A stretch of DNA of 6,945 nt from Elusimicrobia bacterium RBG_16_66_12. GTDB lineage: Bacteria; Elusimicrobiota; Elusimicrobia; UBA1565; UBA9628. This document shows positions 1-6,944 of the stretch, piece by piece. The notes beneath the pieces are model-generated. The model had not been told where the DNA came from, ran no database searches, and saw only the letters and a program-made list of their open reading frames with translations. The position numbers were made by a program, and so were the translations under genes. Numbering within the stretch: position 1 is the first letter of the stretch; each line of letters starts with the position of its first letter. Location: the NCBI GenBank assembly GCA_001800005.1, contig MGUL01000172.1, positions 1 to 6,945 on the forward strand, in the 5' to 3' direction.

Positions 1-360
1 CGCACCGGCGTCTGGCTCGCATCGGGCTCCGTGGCGCGCCGCCGGGAGGAACTGCTAGGCTTGTGGGGCATCGGCCCCGAGACGGCGGACTCCATCCTGC
101 TCTATGCGGGACAGCGCCCGTCCTTCGTGGTCGACGCTTACACGCGGCGCATCGGGGAGCGTCTGGGCTGGTGGCGGGAACCCTCCTACGACGAGGCCCG
201 GGACTTCCTGGTCCGCCGCCTGCCCGAGGACAGAGGACTCTATGCGGAATCCCACGCCCTTTTCGTGCGGCTGGCCAAGGAGAACTGCCGCGTGCGCCCG
301 GACTGCGTCGCTTGCCATCTGCGTCCTGTCTGCGCTTTCGCGGCCCGCCTCGGCGCTTGA
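1..360 (+). CDS. HhH-GPD DNA glycosylase (endonuclease III / MagIII-like), 3' part
   Basis: The frame is open at the left edge, so the start and N-terminal half are missing; 119 residues are visible. The helix-hairpin-helix segment reads LWGIGPETADSILLYA (codons about 61-108). It is followed by FVVDAYTRRIG, whose Asp (codon 133-135) matches the catalytic Asp of the HhH-GPD superfamily. The C-terminus holds four Cys codons at 286, 304, 313 and 331, spaced C-x5-C-x2-C-x5-C, as expected for the [4Fe-4S] loop of the endonuclease III group. The position of the endonuclease III lyase lysine (GxGRKTA) is Glu here (codon 79-81). This argues for a monofunctional glycosylase, such as the MagIII 3-methyladenine type, rather than a bifunctional endonuclease III. 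By family it excises damaged bases in the cytoplasm during base excision repair. Substrate is not determinable here. Its last 119 bases overlap the next gene. Confidence 0.85.
   Translation, partial: RTGVWLASGSVARRREELLGLWGIGPETADSILLYAGQRPSFVVDAYTRRIGERLGWWREPSYDEARDFLVRRLPEDRGLYAESHALFVRLAKENCRVRPDCVACHLRPVCAFAARLGA
232..237 (+). promoter_or_regulatory. Shine-Dalgarno for the ceramidase-like gene
   Basis: AGAGGA lies four bases before the ATG at 242, inside the glycosylase coding sequence. It supports 242 as the start. No ATG, GTG or TTG occurs in this frame between 242 and the start of the conserved domain near 360. Confidence 0.5.
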
Positions 361-1723
361 GGCCGCGGCCGCCAAGGTCGACATCACCCCGGACCTGAGG
401 ACTGAAAAGGCGCTCCTGGCCGGCTTCGGCGCGACCGGACGAAAGCCCTCGGGCGTCCACGACCCTCTCTACGCCCGGCTCATCGTCCTGCGCGAGGGCA
501 AAGACGTCGTCGCCCTGGCGGGACTGGACCTGCTGGGCTTCGAGCATAACGACGTGGAAGACCTGCGCCGCCGCGCCGGCTACGACGCCGCCGGGCGCTC
601 GCTTTTCGTTCATGCCACGCACACTCATTCCGGGCCCGACACCCTCGGACTCTGGGGCCGCCTTCCCGGCCTCTCCGGCGTGGACCATTGCTACCAGGGC
701 CGCATCAAGAATACGATCGCCGAGGCTCTGAAGCTTCTGGAGACTCAATTGCGGCCGGTGAAGGCCGCCGGCGCCAAGGGCGAGCTCGACCCGCGCGGGC
801 TGTGCCGAGACTCGCGCGATCCACAGGTGATCGATCCGGATCTCGCCGTCCTGCGCCTGACGGGGGCGGACGGCAAGGCGGTCGCGACCATCGTCAATTG
901 GTCCTGCCATCCCGAGGTCCTCGGCCCGGAGAACCGGCTCATCACGGCGGATTTCCCCGGGCCGCTCTGCGCGCGCGTCGAGGCGAAGACCGGCGGCGCG
1001 TGTCTGTTCCTCAATGGGATGATCGGCGGCTTGATGACGCCCGACGCGAAGTCCGAGAACTTCTACGAAGCCGCGCGCATCGGCACCGCCGTGGCCGACG
1101 CCGCTCTCGCGTTGAAGACCGCGTCCGGGGCGGGCCGCCTCTCCTTCCGCTCGGAGCGCATCCTCGTGCCGGTGGAGAACTCCCGCTACCGCCTCGCCCT
1201 GCCCGCCCTGACCTTCGGTCATCTCCTGCTCGACTCCGAGGGCCGGCCGCTCGCGCCGTGGAAGAAGTGGAGCCTGCCCCTGCGCCAGCTCTTCGTCGGC
1301 CTGACCGCCGATGCCCAGCCCTGGGTCGAGAGCGAGGTCTCGCTCCTCCGTATCGGTCCCGCCCTTCTCTTGGGGCTGCCCGGGGAAGCCTTCCCTGAGC
1401 TGGCCGTGGGGGGCTACGACGGGAAGTACGCCTTCGGCCGCCCGCTGACGAGCCCCGGCAATCCCGACCCGCCGGACGTCTCGCGCGCGCCGAAGGGGCC
1501 TTACCTGCGCGACCTGGTCAAGGCTCCGGTTCCCATGCTCGTGGGATTGGCGAACGACGAGCTTGGCTATCTGGCGCCCGGCTACGACTTCAAGATCCGT
1601 CCTTCCAAGCTGATGCTGCCCCGCCTTCCCGGTCATCACTACGAGGAGACCAACTCGATCGGCCCGTCGGCCACGCGCATCGTGACCGAGTCGGCGGCGC
1701 GGCTGCTCAAGGAGGCTCGATGA
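242..1723 (+). CDS. exported neutral/alkaline ceramidase-like hydrolase
   Basis: The product has 493 residues. Residues 1-38 form a plausible signal peptide: an Arg-containing N-region with R13-R14, a hydrophobic core TASLAICVLSALS, and cleavage after PASA. The mature protein would act in the periplasm or outside the cell. The start of the mature part, AAAKVDITP, and LAGFG match the neutral/alkaline non-lysosomal ceramidase N-terminal family. Candidate zinc ligands, assigned by analogy with bacterial ceramidase, are H127 or H129 in ATHTHSGP, H223 in NWSCHPEV, E382 in LPGEAFPEL and Y443 in NDELGYLAPGY. The region expected to hold the nucleophile motif (GDVSPN in true ceramidases) reads NGMIGGLMTPD at 258-268 and lacks the catalytic Ser. 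Ceramide amidase activity is therefore uncertain; another amide or ester substrate is possible. The protein also appears to lack the extra C-terminal domain of classic ceramidases. The ATG at 242 is chosen for its Shine-Dalgarno and signal peptide. It overlaps the upstream gene by 119 bases and serC by ATGA, so co-transcription is likely. Confidence 0.85.
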   Translation: MRNPTPFSCGWPRRTAACARTASLAICVLSALSRPASALEAAAAKVDITPDLRTEKALLAGFGATGRKPSGVHDPLYARLIVLREGKDVVALAGLDLLGFEHNDVEDLRRRAGYDAAGRSLFVHATHTHSGPDTLGLWGRLPGLSGVDHCYQGRIKNTIAEALKLLETQLRPVKAAGAKGELDPRGLCRDSRDPQVIDPDLAVLRLTGADGKAVATIVNWSCHPEVLGPENRLITADFPGPLCARVEAKTGGACLFLNGMIGGLMTPDAKSENFYEAARIGTAVADAALALKTASGAGRLSFRSERILVPVENSRYRLALPALTFGHLLLDSEGRPLAPWKKWSLPLRQLFVGLTADAQPWVESEVSLLRIGPALLLGLPGEAFPELAVGGYDGKYAFGRPLTSPGNPDPPDVSRAPKGPYLRDLVKAPVPMLVGLANDELGYLAPGYDFKIRPSKLMLPRLPGHHYEETNSIGPSATRIVTESAARLLKEAR

Positions 1724-2808
1724 GAAAGATCAGCTTCAACGCGGGTCCCGCGATGCTGCCCCTGCCCGTCCTGGAGCAGGCCCGGCGCGAGCTGCTCGAC
1801 TTCAACGGAACGGGGCTCTCCATCCTGGAACACAGCCACCGCGGCAAGGACTACGACAGGGTCCACGAGGAGGCGCTGGCCCTCTTCGCCGAACTGCTGA
1901 GTCTTCCCAAGACCCACGCCGTGGTCATGGTCCAGGGGGGAGCCAGCCTGCAGTTCGCGATGCTGCCGATGAATTTCCTGCGGCCCGGGGCCTCGGCCGA
2001 CTATCTGGTGACCGGGCATTGGGCGCGGCTGGCCTATGAAGAGGCCGGGCGCGTGGGGAAGGCCCGCAAGGCTTGCGACACCGCCCGAGCCGACGGCAAA
2101 CACGTCCGCTTGCCGCGTCCGGAGGAGATCTCCGTCGATCCGAAGGCCGCCTACCTGCACCTCACCAGCAACAACACGATCTTCGGTACGCAGTGGCACG
2201 CCTGGCCGGACCCGAAGGGAGTGCCCCTGGTGGCGGACATGTGCTCGGATATTTTGTCACGTCCTCTGGACGTGACAAAATTTTCCTTGCTCTATGCCGG
2301 AACGCAGAAGAACCTGGGGCCCGCGGGGCTGGCGTTGGCGGTCGTCGACCGCGACTGGCTCAAGACGGCGCGCACCGGCCTGCCCGACATCCTGAGCTAT
2401 CAGGTCCACCTGGACGCCAGGTCCATCTACCACACCCCGCCGACCTTCGCCGTCTATCTACTGGGCCTGCAGCTGAAGTGGATCAAGGCCAATGGCGGAG
2501 CTTCCGGCATGGAGAAGCGCAACAAGGCCAAGGCCGAGCTCCTCTACGGCACGCTGGACCGCCTGAAGGACTTCTATACCTCGCCGGTCGAGAAGGCCAG
2601 CCGTTCGCTGATGAACGTCGTCTTCCATCGGGAGACGCCGGAGCTCGACGAGGCCTTCCTGCGCGCGGCGGCCAAGGAGGGGCTGGTCGGGATGAAAGGA
2701 CATCGCGCCTCCGGCGGCATGCGCGTCTCGCTCTACAACGCGATTTCCCTGGACGACGTGAAGGCCCTGACGGACTTCATGGCGGATTTCGCGAAGCGGA
2801 AAGGTTAA
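1720..2808 (+). CDS. serC: phosphoserine aminotransferase
   Basis: SerC is a cytoplasmic PLP enzyme. It converts 3-phosphohydroxypyruvate plus glutamate to O-phosphoserine and 2-oxoglutarate in serine synthesis, and often performs the related step in pyridoxine synthesis. The 362-residue length is normal for the family. Diagnostic segments in order: FNAGPAMLP at the N-terminus, LEHSHRGKDY near residue 40, VQGGASLQF, VTGHWARLA, HLTSNNTIFGTQW, ADMCSDILSRPLDV, and YAGTQKNLGPAG, where K197 is the PLP-binding lysine (K198 in E. coli). RASGGMRVSLYNA lies near the C-terminus. The ATG overlaps the stop of the ceramidase-like gene in an ATGA, with GGAGG at 1711-1715 as ribosome binding site, indicating translational coupling. 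Codons 178-188 are unusually AT-rich and form a perfect inverted repeat, yet the protein stays family-like, so the gene looks intact. Confidence 0.97.
   Translation: MRKISFNAGPAMLPLPVLEQARRELLDFNGTGLSILEHSHRGKDYDRVHEEALALFAELLSLPKTHAVVMVQGGASLQFAMLPMNFLRPGASADYLVTGHWARLAYEEAGRVGKARKACDTARADGKHVRLPRPEEISVDPKAAYLHLTSNNTIFGTQWHAWPDPKGVPLVADMCSDILSRPLDVTKFSLLYAGTQKNLGPAGLALAVVDRDWLKTARTGLPDILSYQVHLDARSIYHTPPTFAVYLLGLQLKWIKANGGASGMEKRNKAKAELLYGTLDRLKDFYTSPVEKASRSLMNVVFHRETPELDEAFLRAAAKEGLVGMKGHRASGGMRVSLYNAISLDDVKALTDFMADFAKRKG
2251..2281 (+). repeat. perfect 14-bp inverted repeat, 3-base loop, inside serC
   Basis: Left arm 2251-2264 (ATTTTGTCACGTCC), loop TCT 2265-2267, right arm 2268-2281 (GGACGTGACAAAAT); every base pairs. 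It covers SerC codons 178-188 (ILSRPLDVTKF), just before the PLP lysine. The codons ATT, TTG, TCA, CGT, CCT, ACA, AAA and TTT differ sharply from the GC-ending codons of the rest of the gene. A TTT follows the right arm, so an RNA hairpin here could also cause pausing, but this is not a canonical terminator. The origin is unknown. Confidence 0.9.
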
Positions 2809-2809
2809 A

Positions 2810-2825
2810 ACGCCGAGTCAGGCGT
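2810..2825 (+). terminator. weak stem-loop just after serC
   Basis: ACGCC (2810-2814) and GGCGT (2821-2825) pair around a six-base loop, starting two bases after the serC stop and followed by ATTTG. The stem is short and the U-tract poor. It is a possible but weak intrinsic terminator for the + strand operon. Confidence 0.3.
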
Positions 2826-2871
2826 ATTTGCAGGTCAGCGCTTTCGACCGAGCATTTCTTCGCGTGCCTTC

Positions 2872-2899
2872 CGCCAATAAGATAACCTGCTTATCGGCG
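2872..2899. repeat. imperfect inverted repeat between serC and IS remnant
   Basis: CGCCAATAAG (2872-2881) pairs with CTTATCGGCG (2890-2899) at nine of ten positions around an eight-base loop. Neither side has a clear T-run. It could be a transcription end for the converging genes or debris of an insertion element end; the sequence does not decide. Confidence 0.45.
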
Positions 2900-3081
2900 A
2901 GTTGACGGTGCCCCTGCCCCCGCTTCCCGTCGGGCGGAGTGGCCGGAAGTTCCGGCGTAGAGGGTTGCTTGCGTAGGCCCCTTGACCTTTCCTGAGATTC
3001 CCAGCATGGCGAAGAGATTGTGGCGCCGGTTGAACCTGAAAGCGAACTCGTTGAGGTAGCCCTGTAAGTGTTTTCCATCGG
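2891..3081 (-). pseudogene. IS1595-family transposase, C-terminal remnant
   Basis: On the - strand, from about 3079, the translation reads GKHLQGYLNEFAFRFNRRHN and then ISGKVKGPT and LYAG. This is the typical C-terminal end of IS1595-type (ISXO2-like) DDE transposases, following the last catalytic residue. Everything upstream that a transposase needs (zinc-ribbon N-terminus, DDE core) is absent. The frame runs further upstream to 3127, but that part does not resemble a transposase. Homology appears to begin abruptly near 3080, right at the arm of another inverted repeat (3079-3113). The tail after LYAG up to the stop at 2891 is probably not ancestral. I found no matching terminal inverted repeats. 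It is a dead fragment marking past insertion and deletion. Confidence 0.75.
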
Positions 3082-3136
3082 CGGCTATCAAGATATTCCG
3101 CACCGAGCCGCCGGCCGCTCTATCCATTGGTTAGAC
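3079..3136 (-). other. candidate attC-like half-site truncated by IS remnant
   Basis: On the - strand a GTCTAAC heptamer (3136-3130) fits the integron R'' box RYYYAAC exactly. It is followed by an 8-bp perfect stem, CGGCGGCT at 3113-3106 on the - strand pairing with AGCCGCCG at 3086-3079, around a 19-base loop (3087-3105). The expected GTTRRRY partner on the far side is missing, because sequence of IS1595 origin begins at about 3080. It sits 79 bases downstream of the brnA stop, where a cassette attC would lie. The assignment rests on one short consensus box and a stem, so it is tentative. Confidence 0.25.
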
Positions 3137-3215
3137 CCGGACAGCGGCGCCCTGACTTTCGTTCCCGCCGTTTGTTGTTTTCGCTTCTCGGACTCTAGTT
3201 GTGGTAGCGGGCTGG

Positions 3216-3503
3216 TCAAGGCTTGATTCCGAGCAGGTGGGGCCGAAGTTCCTTTGCAATACGCTCTGACAGAAACACTTTCAGAAGCGACTGATAAGGC
3301 ACGTCCTTCTTGTTCGCAAGCAACCGAAGCTCTTCGATCATGGATTCAGGAAGACGCAGAGAAATGGACTTAAGGGACGGGCGCAGACTGGAGAAAATGG
3401 CCTTCTTTCCCTTTTTCCAATCGATATAATCCGCCGAATCATGTGAGGCCCAGAAGGCCCGTTCATCCGCTTCGTCCTTAAACTTCGGGATCCTATTTTT
3501 CAT
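3216..3503 (-). CDS. brnA: BrnA-like antitoxin (CopG/ribbon-helix-helix)
   Basis: The product has 95 residues from the ATG at 3503. The first half contains DEADERAFWASHDSADYIDW, the acidic/aromatic segment typical of BrnA/CopG-type antitoxins that contact the toxin. The second half contains SISLRLPESMIEELRLLA and VPYQSLLKVFLSERI, a ribbon-helix-helix DNA-binding fold (one beta strand, two helices). By family it binds and neutralises BrnT, and dimerises on the operon promoter to repress it. The start overlaps the 3' end of brnT by 11 bases, so the two are translationally coupled in the usual toxin-first BrnT-BrnA order. A GTG at 3530 in the same frame is an alternative start, but MKNRIPKF matches the usual N-terminus. 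No terminator is evident in the 80 bases after the stop. Confidence 0.88.
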   Translation of the reverse strand: MKNRIPKFKDEADERAFWASHDSADYIDWKKGKKAIFSSLRPSLKSISLRLPESMIEELRLLANKKDVPYQSLLKVFLSERIAKELRPHLLGIKP

Positions 3504-3798
3504 GGCTCTTGTAGACCTCTCTTTCCGCACGGCTCATGTCCCGAGCAGAGACGACTCTGACCAAATTCTTGCGGGCGGTAAAAACGAGAAACAGCAGGCG
3601 TTCGGCATCGGTGCGGCCAAGAACATAAAATCTAGCCTCGGTGTGCGAGTGCGCTTCGTCCGGCGCAGCAACTATGGGCTGGTTGAAAAAAATCTGTTCA
3701 CACTCAAATGGGCTGACCTTATGCTTTCGCCAGATTTTGTCGGAGTTCTGCGTGTCCCACTCAAATCCGAGATATCTGGAGAAATCTGCTTTGCTCAC
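3493..3798 (-). CDS. brnT: BrnT-like toxin (RelE-fold ribonuclease family)
   Basis: The product has 101 residues. Motifs in order match the BrnT/DUF497 family: GFEWD at 11-15, K21, the KHKVSPFE segment at 25-32, LGRTDAERLLFLVFTAR at 60-76, and VRVVSARDMSRAER at 80-93. By family it is a RelE-fold ribonuclease that inhibits translation and is held inactive by BrnA. The Asn usual in the family's N-x2-KH pattern is Trp here (W23), a modest deviation. The start is GTG at 3798: an in-frame TAG lies a few codons upstream and no other good start exists before the FEWD motif. No Shine-Dalgarno precedes it, and the predicted transcription start falls at or next to the GTG. Codons are more AT-rich than in the flanking operons, consistent with acquisition by transfer. 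Confidence 0.9.
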   Translation of the reverse strand: MSKADFSRYLGFEWDTQNSDKIWRKHKVSPFECEQIFFNQPIVAAPDEAHSHTEARFYVLGRTDAERLLFLVFTARKNLVRVVSARDMSRAEREVYKSHEK

Positions 3799-3803
3799 GG
3801 TGT

Positions 3804-3813
3804 TAGTATACTA
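3804..3813. promoter_or_regulatory. candidate BrnA operator palindrome
   Basis: TAGTATACTA is a perfect 10-bp palindrome that covers the -10 hexamer of the brnTA promoter. Ribbon-helix-helix antitoxins commonly repress their own promoter by binding such short palindromes. The position fits autoregulation; binding itself is inference. Confidence 0.4.
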
Positions 3814-3833
3814 TAGACATACACACAAATCAA
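3805..3833 (-). promoter_or_regulatory. brnTA promoter
   Basis: On the - strand, TTGATT (3833-3828) and TATACT (3810-3805) are separated by exactly 17 bases, a good sigma-70-type pair. The expected transcription start, about seven bases past the -10 box, is near 3798, the first base of the brnT GTG. Confidence 0.65.
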
Positions 3834-3847
3834 GGCCTAAGTGGGCC

Positions 3848-3926
3848 TATCAACGATACGCTGTGCCGCGCGCGCTATAGGAACTCCACAAAGGAAGCGC
3901 GCGTCGGCACAAGCGCTTGGTTCGAC
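3848..3926 (-). other. integron attC-like imperfect hairpin
   Basis: On the - strand the site runs from GTCGAAC (3926-3920) to GTTGATA (3854-3848). The inner arms TGCCGACGCGCGCT-side (3911-3896) and AGCGCGCGCGGCACA (3876-3862) pair over 15 positions with one extrahelical A (complement of T3904), around a 19-base loop. The outer arms pair partly (GCGCT with AGCGT-side, AAC with GTT), with a second unpaired base on the same arm. Known attC sites share this layout: AAC and GTT end boxes, GC-rich arms, and extrahelical bases on one arm, including an A after GCCG. It lies 30 bases past the stop of the 77-residue gene and 50 bases before brnT, as a cassette junction would. Against this, both end boxes deviate from RYYYAAC and GTTRRRY and no integrase is present. 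A plain transcription-end hairpin is the alternative, but no U-tract follows it. Confidence 0.4.
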
Positions 3927-3956
3927 CGAGGACAGGTGCCTGCGGCCGTGTGCCGT

Positions 3957-4190
3957 CTATTTTTTGGTCTTGTAGTGGTGGATGGTATCCCAATCGGGAA
4001 TGCCCAACCAAATCTGATCAAAAGTCAAAGTTCCCCGGACTTCGAATTCGTCAGTCATATACAGAATGACTTCCAATCCTTCCTTTAAGCTGCCACGATG
4101 TCTCTCGATATCTTTTAAGGATCCCACCGTGCTAAGTCGCACGCGGCTTTGCTCATCCGTGCTATTGAAGTCGGCGTATATTCGAATCAT
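3957..4190 (-). CDS. 77-residue hypothetical protein
   Basis: I do not recognise a named family. The protein is soluble-looking and mixed-charge, with no signal peptide or membrane segment. It begins MIRIYADFNSTDEQSRVRLS and ends LGIPDWDTIHHYKTKK. The middle has LKEGLEVILYMTDEFEVRGT, which reads like a beta-strand-rich small domain. It is likely real: AGGTG lies five bases before the ATG at 4190, and the ATG overlaps the stop of the preceding exported-protein gene in ATGA. That coupling suggests a partner protein. If the upstream product is a toxin, this could be its cytoplasmic immunity protein, but there is no direct evidence. A strong hairpin (3848-3926) follows the stop. Confidence 0.7.
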   Translation of the reverse strand: MIRIYADFNSTDEQSRVRLSTVGSLKDIERHRGSLKEGLEVILYMTDEFEVRGTLTFDQIWLGIPDWDTIHHYKTKK

Positions 4191-4748
4191 CTTTTCACCT
4201 GTGCAGGATTTGGTCGCTGCTTAAAGACCGCGCTAATCGCCTCGGCATGCGGACTCATAAGGGGATATTCCGTCACAGCTGTATGATGATAGCCCTCTCC
4301 GGGACTTTTCACGACAGGGACACCCACGGCAAGTAACGCGGCAACCGTCGTCACGCTGATTTGGGCATTTCGAAATCGGCCCGCCGCCGCAAGCTCCTCG
4401 ACCGTTTTCCCAGGTGCTGATTGAACGGAAAATCCAGTCAACCCCGAGTTGCGCCGTAATGCGGGCATGCGCCGCTATGTTGTCCGGCGACGAGGGAATG
4501 CGGGTCATCGCGGCGTCAAGACGCGCGCGAAACTTGCTCTTCCACGCTTGATACTGCTCGGGTGTGATCCGTCCGTCCTGCTTTTCGTCGAGTTTGCGCG
4601 TCAGTTCCTGCTCAAGACGGAGCAGGTCGGGATGGGCTTTCTTCGCCGCGACAGCCGCGCCCGGCCCCTCAGTCGCCGGGTCGGCAACGTCGTCGGCGTT
4701 GCCGGGAAGCGCGGAAAAAAGTAGGGCCAGGGCGAGGAGGAGTTTCAT
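4187..4748 (-). pseudogene. small exported protein, frameshifted (or two overlapping frames)
   Basis: The first frame starts at ATG 4748 with a clean signal peptide (MKLLLALALLFSALPGNA). It then encodes a charged, helical region including RLEQELTRKLDEKQDGRITP and a segment IAAHARITAQLGVDW. After about 4432 this frame turns into a Cys/Gly-rich sequence typical of wrong-frame reading. The next frame takes over with VQSAPGKTVEELAAAGRF, ISVTTVAALLAVGVPVV, SPGEGYHHT and FKQRPNP, ending at TGA 4187. Joining the two needs the removal of one base near the GGAAAATCC run at 4427-4434 and gives a protein of about 186 residues. The shift may be a real inactivation or a sequencing error; two separate genes is the less likely reading. 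The family is not recognised. The stop overlaps the ATG of the 77-residue gene. Confidence 0.6.
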
Positions 4749-4765
4749 GGGGTGCTGCCTGAGGA

Positions 4766-4771
4766 AGTATA
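4766..4771 (-). promoter_or_regulatory. possible -10 box for the exported-protein gene
   Basis: TATACT on the - strand ends 17 bases before the ATG at 4748. It is the same hexamer as in the brnTA promoter. No convincing -35 box lies 16-18 bases upstream, so this is weak. Confidence 0.25.
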
Positions 4772-4943
4772 GCCTCGCTCTGGGAGTTTAGCCATGGTTG
4801 CAAGTCGAATTACCGGATTTTACCTGTGACTTCTGCAGTCGAACTTTGAATTCGGCTGTTCGGCATAATTCGGGTTGGTGAATCGGTTGTTGGATGGATT
4901 GTAACGGGAAAATCGACATTTTGCCATGTTTGTGCAAATGGAG

Positions 4944-4990
4944 CGAAGCCGACAAAGGCCGACCAGCACGGTCGGCAGAGCTCGACGGGG
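4944..4990 (-). terminator. stem-loop downstream of feoB
   Basis: On the - strand GCCGACC (4976-4970) and GGTCGGC (4964-4958) pair perfectly around a five-base loop. An outer GTCGA/TCGGC stem is separated by a symmetric internal loop. The hairpin begins 28 bases after the feoB stop and the inner stem is followed by CTTTG, a poor U-tract. It is a plausible end of the feo transcript. The remaining sequence from 4749 to 4943 is AT-richer, with no gene I can support; short repeats of AATTCGG occur around 4850-4875. Confidence 0.4.
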
Positions 4991-5004
4991 TGTTGGCCCC
5001 TCCC

Positions 5005-6920
<1,916 letters not shown>

Positions 6921-6924
<4 letters not shown>

Positions 6925-6944
6925 ATCGGCTCCACGCGGATGCG
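6921..6944 (-). CDS. C-terminal tail of upstream gene, probably feoA
   Basis: On the - strand, seven codons (RIRVEPI) run in from the right edge and end in a TGA that overlaps the feoB ATG. The ATGA overlap and the feoB ribosome binding site inside these codons point to a coupled upstream gene. FeoA, a small SH3-like partner of FeoB, is the usual occupant and often ends in a short hydrophobic/charged strand of this kind. Seven residues cannot prove identity. Confidence 0.45.

Noticed and set aside
104..241. Extension of the ceramidase-like frame upstream to 104
   Set aside because: The extra 46 residues are low-complexity, wrong-frame translation of the glycosylase, and would bury the signal peptide inside the protein.
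2900..2930. GAGTTGACGGTGCCCC on the + strand as an IS1595 terminal inverted repeat
   Set aside because: Its orientation relative to the transposase remnant is wrong for that element's end, and I found no matching partner.
2942..2956. GCCGGAA-G-TTCCGGC inverted repeat
   Set aside because: It is short, in GC-rich DNA inside the IS remnant, and not linked to any gene end.
3502..3816. Open frame of 104 codons on the + strand opposite brnT
   Set aside because: It mirrors brnT, whose - strand product carries clear family motifs; the + frame has no recognisable domain.
4838..4895. A third attC-like site (ATCCAAC to GTTCGAC on the - strand) upstream of the exported-protein gene
   Set aside because: The end boxes are near consensus, but the intervening arms barely pair, so the structure needed for an attC is not there.
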